Shown here: piece after piece, positions 16,861 to 24,670 of the stretch
How positions within the stretch are numbered: position 1 is the stretch's first letter
Layout: each line of letters opens with the position of its first letter
Virus record (IMG/VR): IMGVR_UViG_3300025000_000091
Coordinates: 1 to 64,000 of that record
Strand: one strand, 5' to 3'
Length of the DNA stretch: 64,000 nucleotides
Source of the DNA: a virus
Made by a program: the position numbers and the translations under genes
The notes under the pieces: model-generated
Databases searched by the model: none
Told to the model about the DNA's origin: nothing
Seen by the model: only the letters and a program-made list of their open reading frames with translations

Positions 16861-16993
16861 GGTGTACGGCTGGCAGAGAATCGAACTCTGCACTCCAGCA
16901 ACTTAGGCATTTGCGCTTACGACAGCTCGATTGGCCATATCGCACTGGTCTGGGCCGTATCCATAGCGTCTACCCTTTCCGCCACCGCCGTAC
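16861..16993 (-). tRNA. tRNA-like sequence, degenerate or interrupted (Leu-type arms)
   Basis: On the - strand, GTACGGC (16993-16987) pairs with GCCGTAC (16870-16864), followed by A-C-C. A D-arm like that of tRNA-Leu follows (TGGCGGAAAGGGTAGACGC), and near the 3' end a canonical T-arm with GTTCGATTC between CAGAG and CTCTG. The total of 133 nt is about 45 too many. No proper anticodon arm can be drawn, and two to three extra bases separate acceptor and T stems. It may be a decayed or interrupted tRNA. It sits at the right edge of the GC-rich block. Confidence 0.5.
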
Positions 16994-16997
16994 TTGT

Positions 16998-17306
16998 TCA
17001 TAATTTATTTTCCCGTTCTCCGCAGAGGCTTGTTATCCCACCTGCCTGATAAATATTGATATTAACATTTTCCTTCCAGGTGAAGGCTGTTTCTCCAAAT
17101 TCATCAACTTCCCAAAATGCATATCCAAGTTTTACTGCTTTTTGTTTAATTTTTTCTTCTACACTTTTCGATAAAAAATCCCCATTTTTAACAATTCCCA
17201 AATTAATTAATTCTTTCCACCATATTCCAGATATTGCACCGCTAAAGAAAATTGCGATGGCTACAAGCATTCCTATTACATGAGCATTCGTAATTGATTG
17301 AAACAT
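16998..17306 (-). CDS. Membrane-anchored hypothetical protein
   Basis: 102 residues with one N-terminal membrane segment (about 9-28) and a soluble tail containing LGYAFWEVDEFGETAFTWK, a motif often seen in small phage proteins of unknown function. The Shine-Dalgarno is aaaggaggac. AT-rich like the replication block. Confidence 0.6.
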   Translation of the reverse strand: MFQSITNAHVIGMLVAIAIFFSGAISGIWWKELINLGIVKNGDFLSKSVEEKIKQKAVKLGYAFWEVDEFGETAFTWKENVNINIYQAGGITSLCGERENKL

Positions 17307-17318
17307 TTTGTCCTCCTT

Positions 17319-17954
17319 TTATTTTACTTTTGTTTCCCTGTTTTTAATCGAAAATTCAAATATTTTATCGGCAACCAATTCAAGGTCGTCTCTTGATGCC
17401 CGCTCGTCCGCAATCATTATAATTTGTAATCCAGGCCAATTCTGTTCAGGTCTTGGTTTACAAATTTCTTTTAGCATTGCCAAGGCTCTGATATTTGTTT
17501 CTTGCCCTTTCAAATGTTTAAATGGTTCATCCAAAAATATAATTGGCCTGTTTCTTGGCCTTTTTAAGCTCCATAATGCAGCCCTTAATGCTGTTCCAGC
17601 AATATCAACGGAGCCAAGGCCAGTTGATTTTTTAGGATTCAATCTTTGTCCATCCCTAACAAACCAAAAATCAGCTTCTGTTTTCCCCCTTCTCAATTCA
17701 ATTGCAACTTCAAAATCATAAGGATCATCAAAAACCCCCTGCAATGCGAGTTTGGGAAGTTCCGATAATTGATATTTCAACTCTTCCTGAGTTTGCTGAG
17801 CAACCGTTTGAATTAGGATTTTGGCCCGTTCCGCTAACCTGTGTTCCCTTCTGAGTTTTTGGGATTCCAAACGGGTAGAATCAATTTGATTTTGAATTTG
17901 ATCCCGTTTACCCTTTCTCTGGTCAATTGCTGATCTGAATTGTTGAGTATTCAT
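17319..17954 (-). CDS. SbcC/Rad50-like ATPase, C-terminal half
   Basis: 211 residues. A coiled N-terminal part is followed by an ABC-type signature (TGLGSVDIAG, residues 111-120) and Walker B IIFLDEPFKHL (138-148), the C-terminal nucleotide-binding lobe of SbcC/gp46 proteins. It has no Walker A; that lies in the separate gene at 19928-21004. The two products, with the SbcD-like nuclease between them, should rebuild one Mre11-Rad50-type complex acting on DNA ends. Confidence 0.8.
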   Translation of the reverse strand: MNTQQFRSAIDQRKGKRDQIQNQIDSTRLESQKLRREHRLAERAKILIQTVAQQTQEELKYQLSELPKLALQGVFDDPYDFEVAIELRRGKTEADFWFVRDGQRLNPKKSTGLGSVDIAGTALRAALWSLKRPRNRPIIFLDEPFKHLKGQETNIRALAMLKEICKPRPEQNWPGLQIIMIADERASRDDLELVADKIFEFSIKNRETKVK

Positions 17955-18209
17955 TTACCACTCATATTCTGTTTCAAGTTGCTCAAGTTTTTTGTCAAAT
18001 TCTTTCTGGAGTTTTGCGGCTTTCAATTCTTCTTTTTCAATTTCCTTTTCGGCTTCTTCAATTGTCTTACATCCTTCCTCGGCAAGCCGTTTAATTTGTG
18101 AAGTCTTCTCCCCTCGGAGTTCAGCGGCTCTTTCCTTTTTCTGTTCAAGTTTTCTGGTCATTTCATCAAGTGTCATTTCTTGTTTCCTTGATTTATTTTT
18201 GTTCGACAT
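17955..18209 (-). CDS. Coiled-coil protein of the split SbcC set
   Basis: 84 residues, almost entirely Glu/Lys-rich coiled coil (KLEQKKERAAELR, IEEAEKEIEKEELKAAKL), with a single Cys. It lies between SbcD and the C-terminal SbcC half, stopping one base before the latter. It could supply part of the coiled-coil arm or a bridging subunit. Low-complexity composition limits the call. Confidence 0.6.
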   Translation of the reverse strand: MSNKNKSRKQEMTLDEMTRKLEQKKERAAELRGEKTSQIKRLAEEGCKTIEEAEKEIEKEELKAAKLQKEFDKKLEQLETEYEW

Positions 18210-19131
18210 ATCCCCAAACCTTATCTTTCACAGGTTGAGGAATTTCTTTATTATCCGTTGCTGTTTCCAAATTCTTCAAAAAATCAATTCCGTGTTCAAC
18301 GGTATCACCTAATTTTTCTACAAATGCATCAAGCCTTGTTTCTCTTGCATATACTTCTTCAATATGTTCCCGGCTGATTACTCCTTTTCTGATTGGGACA
18401 AATACCTGCTCAATTTCATTTGTTTCCGCAAACCAAAGAAATACAGATGGTTTATGGTCAATCTGGTCCGCATCATTCCGCATCAATGAACCAGGATTAA
18501 CAAGAATTCGATTCCCAATTTTATGGGTAAATGTTTGATGATTATGTCCTGAAACAATTAAATCAAAATCAGGAAGAAGATTCATTAATTCTTTTGCTGA
18601 ATATCCTTCACAACCTGGAAATGGGGGAGAATCTTTGTAAACCATTGCATGAACAAGGGCAATATTAATCCCCTTATCCCAATTTGCAGGTAAATCCGGC
18701 TTAATACCAACCCCCCATGGGATTAATGCCAAATTTGCTATATTGCATTTTTGATAATTTAATAAAATATTTCTATCAAATTTATGAAAATTTATACTTG
18801 TGACAATACCAGCCCTTTCCAATACAGCCATTGCTGAATTCTGATAATTTTCAATTGATTTACCCGGAAGATCATGATTCCCAGGAACAGTATAAAATGG
18901 CCTTGGTAAATTTTCTATTGCCCAACCTAACAGTTCATGAGATGGATTGACTTTATATTTCTTGTCAAATAAATCCCCGGCATCCAGAATAGGACAATTG
19001 TCATGTTTCTCCTGTAATTCCCTAAGCCATTTGATTTTTCGTTCTTGGGTTTTCCAATGATCATCAGTCCGACACAAAGGGGCATAGGCCCTGAGTTCGA
19101 TATCTGCAGTAAGTATTGCCGATGCTTTCAT
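18193..19131 (-). CDS. sbcD: SbcD/Mre11-like metallophosphatase nuclease
   Basis: 312 residues with the calcineurin-like motifs GDLFD (52-56), GNHD (84-87), ALVHA (His 161) and GHNH (195-198). The first motif, normally D-x-H, reads D10-I-E12, so one usual metal ligand His is replaced by Glu. Mre11/SbcD nucleases process DNA ends together with SbcC. Its ATG overlaps the stop of the upstream 60-residue gene. Confidence 0.85.
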   Translation of the reverse strand: MKASAILTADIELRAYAPLCRTDDHWKTQERKIKWLRELQEKHDNCPILDAGDLFDKKYKVNPSHELLGWAIENLPRPFYTVPGNHDLPGKSIENYQNSAMAVLERAGIVTSINFHKFDRNILLNYQKCNIANLALIPWGVGIKPDLPANWDKGINIALVHAMVYKDSPPFPGCEGYSAKELMNLLPDFDLIVSGHNHQTFTHKIGNRILVNPGSLMRNDADQIDHKPSVFLWFAETNEIEQVFVPIRKGVISREHIEEVYARETRLDAFVEKLGDTVEHGIDFLKNLETATDNKEIPQPVKDKVWGYVEQK

Positions 19132-19310
19132 ATCAATGCGTTTCCCTTACAAAGCTCAATTGCTTGTTCATCAGTAAATCCTTGATTTTTTAATTCAAGA
19201 AATTTTACTCTTTTCAATTCAGCTTGTATTTTTATGAGTTCTAAATACATCGGCATATTTTTTTGCATTTCTCGTAAATTTTCAAGAAGCGTCAATGGGA
19301 TATCAGCCAT
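19128..19310 (-). CDS. Small helical protein
   Basis: 60 residues, all helical in pattern, ending in GFTDEQAIELCKGN, a UBA-like helix-turn often found at the end of small phage proteins. Overlaps sbcD by four bases. Function unknown. Confidence 0.55.
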   Translation of the reverse strand: MADIPLTLLENLREMQKNMPMYLELIKIQAELKRVKFLELKNQGFTDEQAIELCKGNALI

Positions 19311-19319
19311 TTTTTCCCC

Positions 19320-19541
19320 TTATTTGGTAGAAATTTTTATTTCATCAGCTGGCACGTATCCCGCTTCCTTAAATTTATTCACACAATTATTATGAGCAAC
19401 CAGAGCTACTGGCACCCCAATCAAGCCAAATCCCCATGCATGACATGGTTGTGTTTCGTTTGTTGCTGGGTTAACCATCATTGTATTCATACTGGCACAG
19501 CCGGAAAGAAAAAGTAGACAGATAATTATAATTTTTTTCAT
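19320..19541 (-). CDS. Small lipoprotein
   Basis: 73 residues starting MKKIIIICLLFLSGC, a lipobox LSGC with Cys at residue 15. The start was chosen because gaggaaacc precedes this ATG; the longer frame upstream overlaps the neighbouring gene. The mature part has two further Cys. Early-expressed lipoproteins in phages may act in superinfection exclusion (inference). Confidence 0.6.
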   Translation of the reverse strand: MKKIIIICLLFLSGCASMNTMMVNPATNETQPCHAWGFGLIGVPVALVAHNNCVNKFKEAGYVPADEIKISTK

Positions 19542-19548
19542 GGTTTCC

Positions 19549-19941
19549 TCATTTTTTATTATCAGCCCTTTTTGCCAAATCTTCAATATCAACACCAAGA
19601 TCATCACACAAAAGACTAACAATCCAATAAAGATCATCAATTTTTTTATTTAAATCATTATCAGCTATATTTTTGCCTTGGTTATCATCGATTGACTTTT
19701 CAATCGCATTTTCACGTTTCAAGTTAGAAGTAAAAAAAGCGGGGTTTTTCTTTCTTGTGCATGGAAAAAATTCAAAATTCATTATCCTATTTATATCTTG
19801 AACAGTTGTTATACTAACTTGTTCAAAATTTCTGCTTATAATTCTCGTAATATGTTCGGCAGTTAATCCCTTAAATTTCACCTTATTTTCCAACATATAT
19901 TTACAAACTCTAACACTTTTGGTTCCATTATGGCCCCTCAT
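19549..19941 (-). CDS. Hypothetical DNA-metabolism-region protein
   Basis: 130 residues behind aggaggtgaag. The N-terminal half (LTAEHITRIISRNFEQVSITTVQDINRIM) could form a helix-turn-helix. The C-terminus is acidic/basic helical (DLNKKIDDLYWIVSLLCDDLGVD). It overlaps the N-terminal SbcC gene. Not recognised. Confidence 0.5.
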   Translation of the reverse strand: MRGHNGTKSVRVCKYMLENKVKFKGLTAEHITRIISRNFEQVSITTVQDINRIMNFEFFPCTRKKNPAFFTSNLKRENAIEKSIDDNQGKNIADNDLNKKIDDLYWIVSLLCDDLGVDIEDLAKRADNKK

Positions 19942-21004
19942 TCTTCACCTCCTGCCCACAAGTTGGACATATTTTTGGTTGTTTCTGTTTCTCAATTACA
20001 ATTTGTGATACAAGCAATTTTATCTCATCCTCATTTTCATTTTCCTTTTCCTTTATTATACTCAACTCAGAACAAATTCTTCGTAACTTTTTTATTTTAT
20101 TTTTACTCTCATCAATCTTCCCGGAAATCCCCTTCAGCTCGGAAATCTTCTTTTCTCTTTCTAGCAGATCATTTAATTCACTCAGCAAGGCATCTGTTCG
20201 CCTGATCCTGCGATTTATAGATGAAATCCTATCTACCCTACTCAGAATTTCAGAAATCGTTCTACGGGTCGTTTCCGCCTCTTTAACGAGTGGTTCACAT
20301 TTCAGGAAATTATTCAGGGGTTCCAGTTCAATATCAACTTGTTTTACCTTCTCGATAATCCATTTTAGCTTCTTTGATTTGTTCCAGGAATTCAGAATAT
20401 GTTTTTCAAGTTGTTCACAAACAATTAATTTCTGTTCCCTTGTTTCAATATCATTAAATTGTTCAATCTCTTTTTCAAGATCAATTAACAATGCCTTTTT
20501 CGTTTGATAATCCCTGCTTAACCGCAATTCATCAGATTTGGCATTACTCATTACCCGGTCAATATCATCCAGGCCAGCAATCTTATTTAAAATCCTGCCC
20601 CGCTCCCCAGTGGATTCAAACATCAAAAAGGCACGATCAATTTGTGTCTGAAAATTTACTTTATCCATTCCAATTAATTCAGGGATATCCCCAGGGGGAA
20701 TACCAGCACCGGCATTAATTGGCTCATTGTTATCAACTTGATAATGATTTAAGCCCTTCCCTTTTAGCCGGGAAATAACACAACCTGGATTTGAAAATCT
20801 TCCGGTAATTCGCATATCACCTTTCCAGAATAAAGGTAACATGGAATCCCCAAGAGGATCATTGAAAAATAGGAGATTGGCGGCCCGGAATGCAGATGAT
20901 TTCCCGGCATCAGTTGGCCCAATGAAAATATTCAATCCAGGGGAGAAATCAATAATTGTATTTTTATGGGATTCGTGATTAATAATTTCAAGTTGTTTTA
21001 TCAT
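19928..21004 (-). CDS. SbcC/Rad50-like ATPase, N-terminal half with zinc hook
   Basis: 358 residues. Walker A is GPTDAGKSS (29-37) and a Q-loop region with NFQTQ lies near 117. Long coiled coil runs from about 160 to 340. The protein stops right after a CPTCGQ zinc-hook knuckle (Cys 346 and 349). A normal SbcC continues through a second coil to Walker B; here that part is encoded separately at 17319-17954. Ending at the hook suggests a natural split point rather than truncation. Confidence 0.85.
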   Translation of the reverse strand: MIKQLEIINHESHKNTIIDFSPGLNIFIGPTDAGKSSAFRAANLLFFNDPLGDSMLPLFWKGDMRITGRFSNPGCVISRLKGKGLNHYQVDNNEPINAGAGIPPGDIPELIGMDKVNFQTQIDRAFLMFESTGERGRILNKIAGLDDIDRVMSNAKSDELRLSRDYQTKKALLIDLEKEIEQFNDIETREQKLIVCEQLEKHILNSWNKSKKLKWIIEKVKQVDIELEPLNNFLKCEPLVKEAETTRRTISEILSRVDRISSINRRIRRTDALLSELNDLLEREKKISELKGISGKIDESKNKIKKLRRICSELSIIKEKENENEDEIKLLVSQIVIEKQKQPKICPTCGQEVKNEGP

Positions 21005-21492
21005 TTATAAAATCCAGGTTCAAGTTTATAATATTGATATAATTTTTCTAATGATTTTATCAATTTTCCAGATTTAGGATAATCAGGAAATAGAGTTCTT
21101 ACAGGACATTTAAGATATTCCTTTTTCAATTGACAATATGATGATTTCTTTAATTTCTTTTCTTTCGGTTTCTCAGAGGGATGAATAAATATTGTATGAT
21201 CCTGCTCCAGATAATTAGCAACAGATCGTAATATTTCAGGTAACTTTGATTGATCTATTGCAAACCTGATACAATTGTTTTCCGCTTTTGCAATAAATGA
21301 ATTACAATTTCTGCAAAGGACACCCCGGACAAGGCCGGTCCCTTTTATTTTTCTTTTGTGGTGATGATCCAAACAAGGACTTTTTACCTGTTCTTTACAG
21401 ATTGGGCATATTCCATTTTGTTTTTCAAGTAATTGATTTCTGATTTTTGGAATTTTAGAACTTGTTAATTGAATATTCTTTGATCTTTTCAT
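21001..21492 (-). CDS. Endonuclease VII-like HNH nuclease
   Basis: 163 residues from the ATG overlapping the previous TGA. Residues about 22-70 hold LLEKQNGICPICKE..LDHHHKRKIKG..RGVLCRNCN, the zinc-binding CxxC pair and DHHH of the recombination endonuclease VII family. T4 endonuclease VII resolves branched DNA before packaging. The C-terminal 90 residues are basic and unrecognised. It could alternatively be a homing-type HNH enzyme, but its place within the recombination operon favours a resident role. Confidence 0.75.
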   Translation of the reverse strand: MKRSKNIQLTSSKIPKIRNQLLEKQNGICPICKEQVKSPCLDHHHKRKIKGTGLVRGVLCRNCNSFIAKAENNCIRFAIDQSKLPEILRSVANYLEQDHTIFIHPSEKPKEKKLKKSSYCQLKKEYLKCPVRTLFPDYPKSGKLIKSLEKLYQYYKLEPGFYK

Positions 21493-21716
21493 TTTCCTTC
21501 CGGTGGAAAAGGTTGGCACCAATGGGTAAAAAATCTATCGTTTGTTATTGATCCATTTTCAAGTATTACTTTTGCTGCTTCATGAGCGATATATGATTCA
21601 ATCAGAAATGTTCTTTTCCAGATAGGATTCCAGACCAAAACAAAATCATCAATCCGTGGGGGCAATCTATTCTTTATCGGAATCCATATTACTTTCCAAA
21701 ATTCTGATTTGTTCAC
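21489..21716 (-). CDS. DUF551-like small protein
   Basis: 75 residues with WIPIKNRLPPRIDDFVLVW at the start and FFTHWCQPFPPEG at the end, the bookends of the DUF551 family of small phage proteins. Function unknown. Overlaps the neighbouring nuclease by four bases. Confidence 0.65.
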   Translation of the reverse strand: MNKSEFWKVIWIPIKNRLPPRIDDFVLVWNPIWKRTFLIESYIAHEAAKVILENGSITNDRFFTHWCQPFPPEGK

Positions 21717-21948
21717 GTTTCACCTTTATTCTGAATAATGTTCCAGAAACAGCAACCACTTTTATCTGAATATCATCATTTACTGTAAATTGATCTTTCT
21801 TTTTCAATCTCGTGGGAAAGACTTCTTTTTCTTTCTCCCATGGTCCTTTCCATTTAAGAGTAAAAAACGGTCCTGAACCCCGGATTACTTCGTACAAATA
21901 TCCAGCAACAGAAATCTTTTGACCAATATAAAGTATTTCATTTGTCAT
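21667..21948 (-). CDS. Hypothetical beta-rich protein
   Basis: 93 residues from the ATG that overlaps the previous TGA. Alternating hydrophobic/charged strands (FFTLKWKGPW, IQIKVVAVSGTLFRIKVK) suggest a small beta barrel. Not recognised. The overlap of 50 nt with the next gene is longer than usual here. Confidence 0.5.
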   Translation of the reverse strand: MTNEILYIGQKISVAGYLYEVIRGSGPFFTLKWKGPWEKEKEVFPTRLKKKDQFTVNDDIQIKVVAVSGTLFRIKVKREQIRILESNMDSDKE

Positions 21949-22250
21949 TCCGTATCTCCACAAACAGGACATCTTTCACCTGCCGGGATTTTTGCCCCGC
22001 AGCAGGCCCAAGGTAGATTTTTTAATGTTTCGTCTTCTTTTGATTTTTCTATATTGTAAAAAATTGCTGCTTTATATCGTGTAATTTCCATCGCCAATTT
22101 GACAAATTCATCTTTTGTTAAATATCTTACAAAAATTATATCATCACTATCAATAAAATTTCCAGTTTCAGTGAATCCTAAATCATTAAGTTTTTTTAAC
22201 AATCCAGATGAAATATTAATATTATTCAATAAAATCGATTTATATTCCAT
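21945..22250 (-). CDS. Hypothetical protein with C-terminal zinc ribbon
   Basis: 101 residues taken from the ATG at 22250; a longer frame would run into the upstream gene. The end WACCGAKIPAGERCPVCGD has two paired-Cys knuckles. The ttggttatgga context is nearly repeated at the start of the upstream gene. Confidence 0.55.
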   Translation of the reverse strand: MEYKSILLNNINISSGLLKKLNDLGFTETGNFIDSDDIIFVRYLTKDEFVKLAMEITRYKAAIFYNIEKSKEDETLKNLPWACCGAKIPAGERCPVCGDTE

Positions 22251-22257
22251 AACCAAC

Positions 22258-22527
22258 TCAATTATATTTTTTAAAATCATTATACAATCTTGACATTTTC
22301 TTTTTTCTAAGTCTCTTTGTCCTATCACTTCCAGGAATTTTCTTTCCAGTAATCTTTTTATAAAGGATTTGAAATGCAATAAGATCCGCGAGATATTCAG
22401 CAAATTTATCGATTAAATAATCTGTAGTTGATTGTATATTTGCATTTATTCGCCCACATTTTTCACATAGATGAGTTGTATGATTTGCGCAGCCGCGTGA
22501 ACATTCTTCTCCGTCTTTATAATCCAT
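22258..22527 (-). CDS. Hypothetical protein with N-terminal Cys cluster
   Basis: 89 residues starting MDYKDGEECSRGCANHTTHLC..C, a four-Cys, one-His cluster likely to bind metal. A helical middle and a very basic C-terminus (TKRLRKKKMSRL) follow. It overlaps the exonuclease stop by 11 nt. Function unknown. Confidence 0.55.
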   Translation of the reverse strand: MDYKDGEECSRGCANHTTHLCEKCGRINANIQSTTDYLIDKFAEYLADLIAFQILYKKITGKKIPGSDRTKRLRKKKMSRLYNDFKKYN

Positions 22528-23374
22528 AACCAATCCTAAAATGATTTTGCCATTCACTTGCTTGTTCAGCCAAATGATGCATTCCATAAATTTTACAAAC
22601 TTCCAGGAATGAATCAATGCTAAATTTATTTTCTTTCAATTCAATTTCTTCAGTTCCAGGAAATGGAAGGGAAACAAGTTTTTCATTTCTCTTTCTGACC
22701 CATCTCCCCTTTACACTCTCAATTTTATTATACCTGATTGAGTCAGATTTCATCTCATTTTTTAAATATTGGATTGCATATTTCTCCCCAATCCCCGAAA
22801 TGCCAGGCACTTTATCAGAGCTGCAACCAGCTAATGCCTTTACATCCATCCATTGTTTTGGTTCAATTCCATATTTCTTTCTGAATTCTTTTCCGTTAAT
22901 CAATATCTTTTTTGAAGGGGAATACCAGGAGCAATAATCAGTAAGCTGCAAAAGGTCTTCGTCATTTGTCAAAATAACAGATTGATTAGGATTATCAATT
23001 ACAAATTTTGCAATTAAATCATCTGCTTCATATCCGGTTTGAATAAAATTGTTTTTAAATCCAATGGCCGGGAGAATTTCTGTTCGAAGAATTTCCATTT
23101 GATGATAAAGTTCCTTTCTGGCTTCCATTTCATCATCTGTCATTTCTTCTTGTTGCCGGTCCTTATACCCAGCATAAATCTGTTTTCTGATTTTCTTCTT
23201 TGAATCCCAAAAGAAAACAGGAAATGTTAAGCCAAAATTCCGGGAATGAATCAATACTTGAACAAGGAATGAATGAATAATACCTGTCCCGAAATCTTCA
23301 TAAGAAAGATTTCCGGCAGGGGTATGGAAAGCTCGCCAGCAGAAATAATTAGAATCAAAAAGGATGTATTTCAT
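22517..23374 (-). CDS. Flap/5'-3' exonuclease (T5 D15 / T4 RNase H-like)
   Basis: 285 residues. Motifs are FDSNYFCWRAFH (6-17), the acidic cluster GYEADDLIA, ILTNDEDLLQL and the helix-3-turn-helix GISGIGEKYAIQYL. This is the full set of a PIN-type structure-specific nuclease that removes RNA primers and flaps. It lies directly downstream of recA. Confidence 0.9.
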   Translation of the reverse strand: MKYILFDSNYFCWRAFHTPAGNLSYEDFGTGIIHSFLVQVLIHSRNFGLTFPVFFWDSKKKIRKQIYAGYKDRQQEEMTDDEMEARKELYHQMEILRTEILPAIGFKNNFIQTGYEADDLIAKFVIDNPNQSVILTNDEDLLQLTDYCSWYSPSKKILINGKEFRKKYGIEPKQWMDVKALAGCSSDKVPGISGIGEKYAIQYLKNEMKSDSIRYNKIESVKGRWVRKRNEKLVSLPFPGTEEIELKENKFSIDSFLEVCKIYGMHHLAEQASEWQNHFRIGYGL

Positions 23375-24420
23375 ATTCTCCTTTTCGGCATTCTATCCTG
23401 GACAAATTGAGCCTGTATTTCTTCCCATAATTCAATTACTGCTTCTTTCAATTCTTCTTCAATTCCGTTTTCTTCAACATAAGAAATCGCTGCATCAAGG
23501 CTATTTGAAAATATTTCTTCCCCGTCAATAGAATATTTCTTGTATTTTGAATTCTGTTTCAGGAAAACAAGATTAGCCCGGATATCATCAATCCCATAAT
23601 TATCCATAATATAAATGTCGGCAGAGCGATATCCCTTCCCCACAGAGGATTTAACAACATCTATATGGGATAATATACCAATTGATTCTTTATGCTCTTT
23701 CCCATACAAACTCTTTTCAGCCTTGATCACTTGTTTCTTAGAAATCTCCAATCTTAATGAAGCATAGAATTTAGGGGCATGTCCGCCCGTTGCTTTCGTC
23801 TTTTTAGCAAAAGGCATAGTGGCCATGGTATCTCTAATTTGATTCGAAAATACCATAAGCCAGCCTCGTTGTTTTAGCATTCTACAGGTGCGCCGGAATC
23901 CCTGGCTAAAATCATTCGCTCTTTTCGCCCCGTCATAACCCTTGGCATCTTTCATTTCTTCTTCAGTACAAAGGGCTGCTATTGAGTCCGCAATTATGGC
24001 ATGGGGGGGATTTCCAGAAGGTTTCCAGGAATCGAACAAATTGAATACTTCTGCAATTGTATCTGGTTCTTTAATTGTTTTGTCAGTAATGGAAAAATCA
24101 AAAAGGGCAGCAAATTCTTTATTTAATCTTGCTTCAGGGTCATTGAATATTACATCTCCACCTTTTCGCTGAATAGCCCCAGCAATTTCACACATGAGGA
24201 CAGTTTTACCTGCAGATGAATCCCCGAATATTTCTACTGCTATCCCGGTTGGAATCCCGCCACCATGAATGATTTCCCCGGATATTGCAAGATCAAGAAG
24301 AGTTGAACCAGTGGAAATTGTATTATTGAAATCCCCATCATAGGTTGTTTCTGATTTTTGATGCTTCTGGGAAAGTGCTGCCTTGACTCTTTCAACTGTT
24401 TTGCTTTTCGTTCTTTCCAT
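23371..24420 (-). CDS. RecA/UvsX-like recombinase
   Basis: 349 residues. Walker A is GDSSAGKT (66-73), Walker B AIIADSIAAL, and the L2-region motif FSNQIRDTM is followed by TGGHAPKFYASLRLEI, all typical of RecA-family strand-exchange proteins. The length is close to bacterial RecA, but the C-terminal part differs. Its product should act with the gp32-like protein and the UvsY-like protein encoded upstream. Confidence 0.9.
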   Translation of the reverse strand: MERTKSKTVERVKAALSQKHQKSETTYDGDFNNTISTGSTLLDLAISGEIIHGGGIPTGIAVEIFGDSSAGKTVLMCEIAGAIQRKGGDVIFNDPEARLNKEFAALFDFSITDKTIKEPDTIAEVFNLFDSWKPSGNPPHAIIADSIAALCTEEEMKDAKGYDGAKRANDFSQGFRRTCRMLKQRGWLMVFSNQIRDTMATMPFAKKTKATGGHAPKFYASLRLEISKKQVIKAEKSLYGKEHKESIGILSHIDVVKSSVGKGYRSADIYIMDNYGIDDIRANLVFLKQNSKYKKYSIDGEEIFSNSLDAAISYVEENGIEEELKEAVIELWEEIQAQFVQDRMPKRRI

Positions 24421-24432
24421 TATTGATAACCG

Positions 24433-24570
24433 TTAAATAATACCAAAATGCTGCATTGTTTTAATTATTACCCAGCCGATAAATCCTAAAATACTAATAC
24501 TTAAAACGGTACTAAGGATAAGACCAATAATTGTCATTATTTGAATTTTTGCAAATCCCTTATCATTCAT
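24433..24570 (-). CDS. 45-residue membrane protein
   Basis: A short frame from an ATG behind caatggagg to TAA, encoding a single long hydrophobic helix (ITIIGLILSTVLSISILGFIGWVII-like). The strong Shine-Dalgarno and position between ssb and recA support translation. Function unknown. Confidence 0.6.
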   Translation of the reverse strand: MNDKGFAKIQIMTIIGLILSTVLSISILGFIGWVIIKTMQHFGII

Positions 24571-24588
24571 AATTTCCTCCATTGAATT

Positions 24589-24613
24589 AATAAAAATGCC
24601 AGTCTCTCCTGGC
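24589..24613 (-). terminator. Terminator downstream of the ssb-like gene
   Basis: On the - strand GCCAG (24613-24609) and CTGGC (24602-24598) form a short stem with a 6-nt loop, followed by ATTTTTATT. It sits right after the ssb-like gene, so it may make that gene more abundant than those downstream. The stem is only five base pairs, so readthrough is likely. Confidence 0.6.
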
Positions 24614-24670
24614 TGTCACGCCCATTTTATAAGGGGAGGGAATTGGAATTGACGTTTTCCAAATCTTAAA

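Noticed and set aside
21001-21492. Homing endonuclease inserted in the operon
   Set aside because: The HNH/endonuclease VII-like gene is tightly coupled to its neighbours by four-base overlaps and does not interrupt a gene, so a resident recombination role is more likely.
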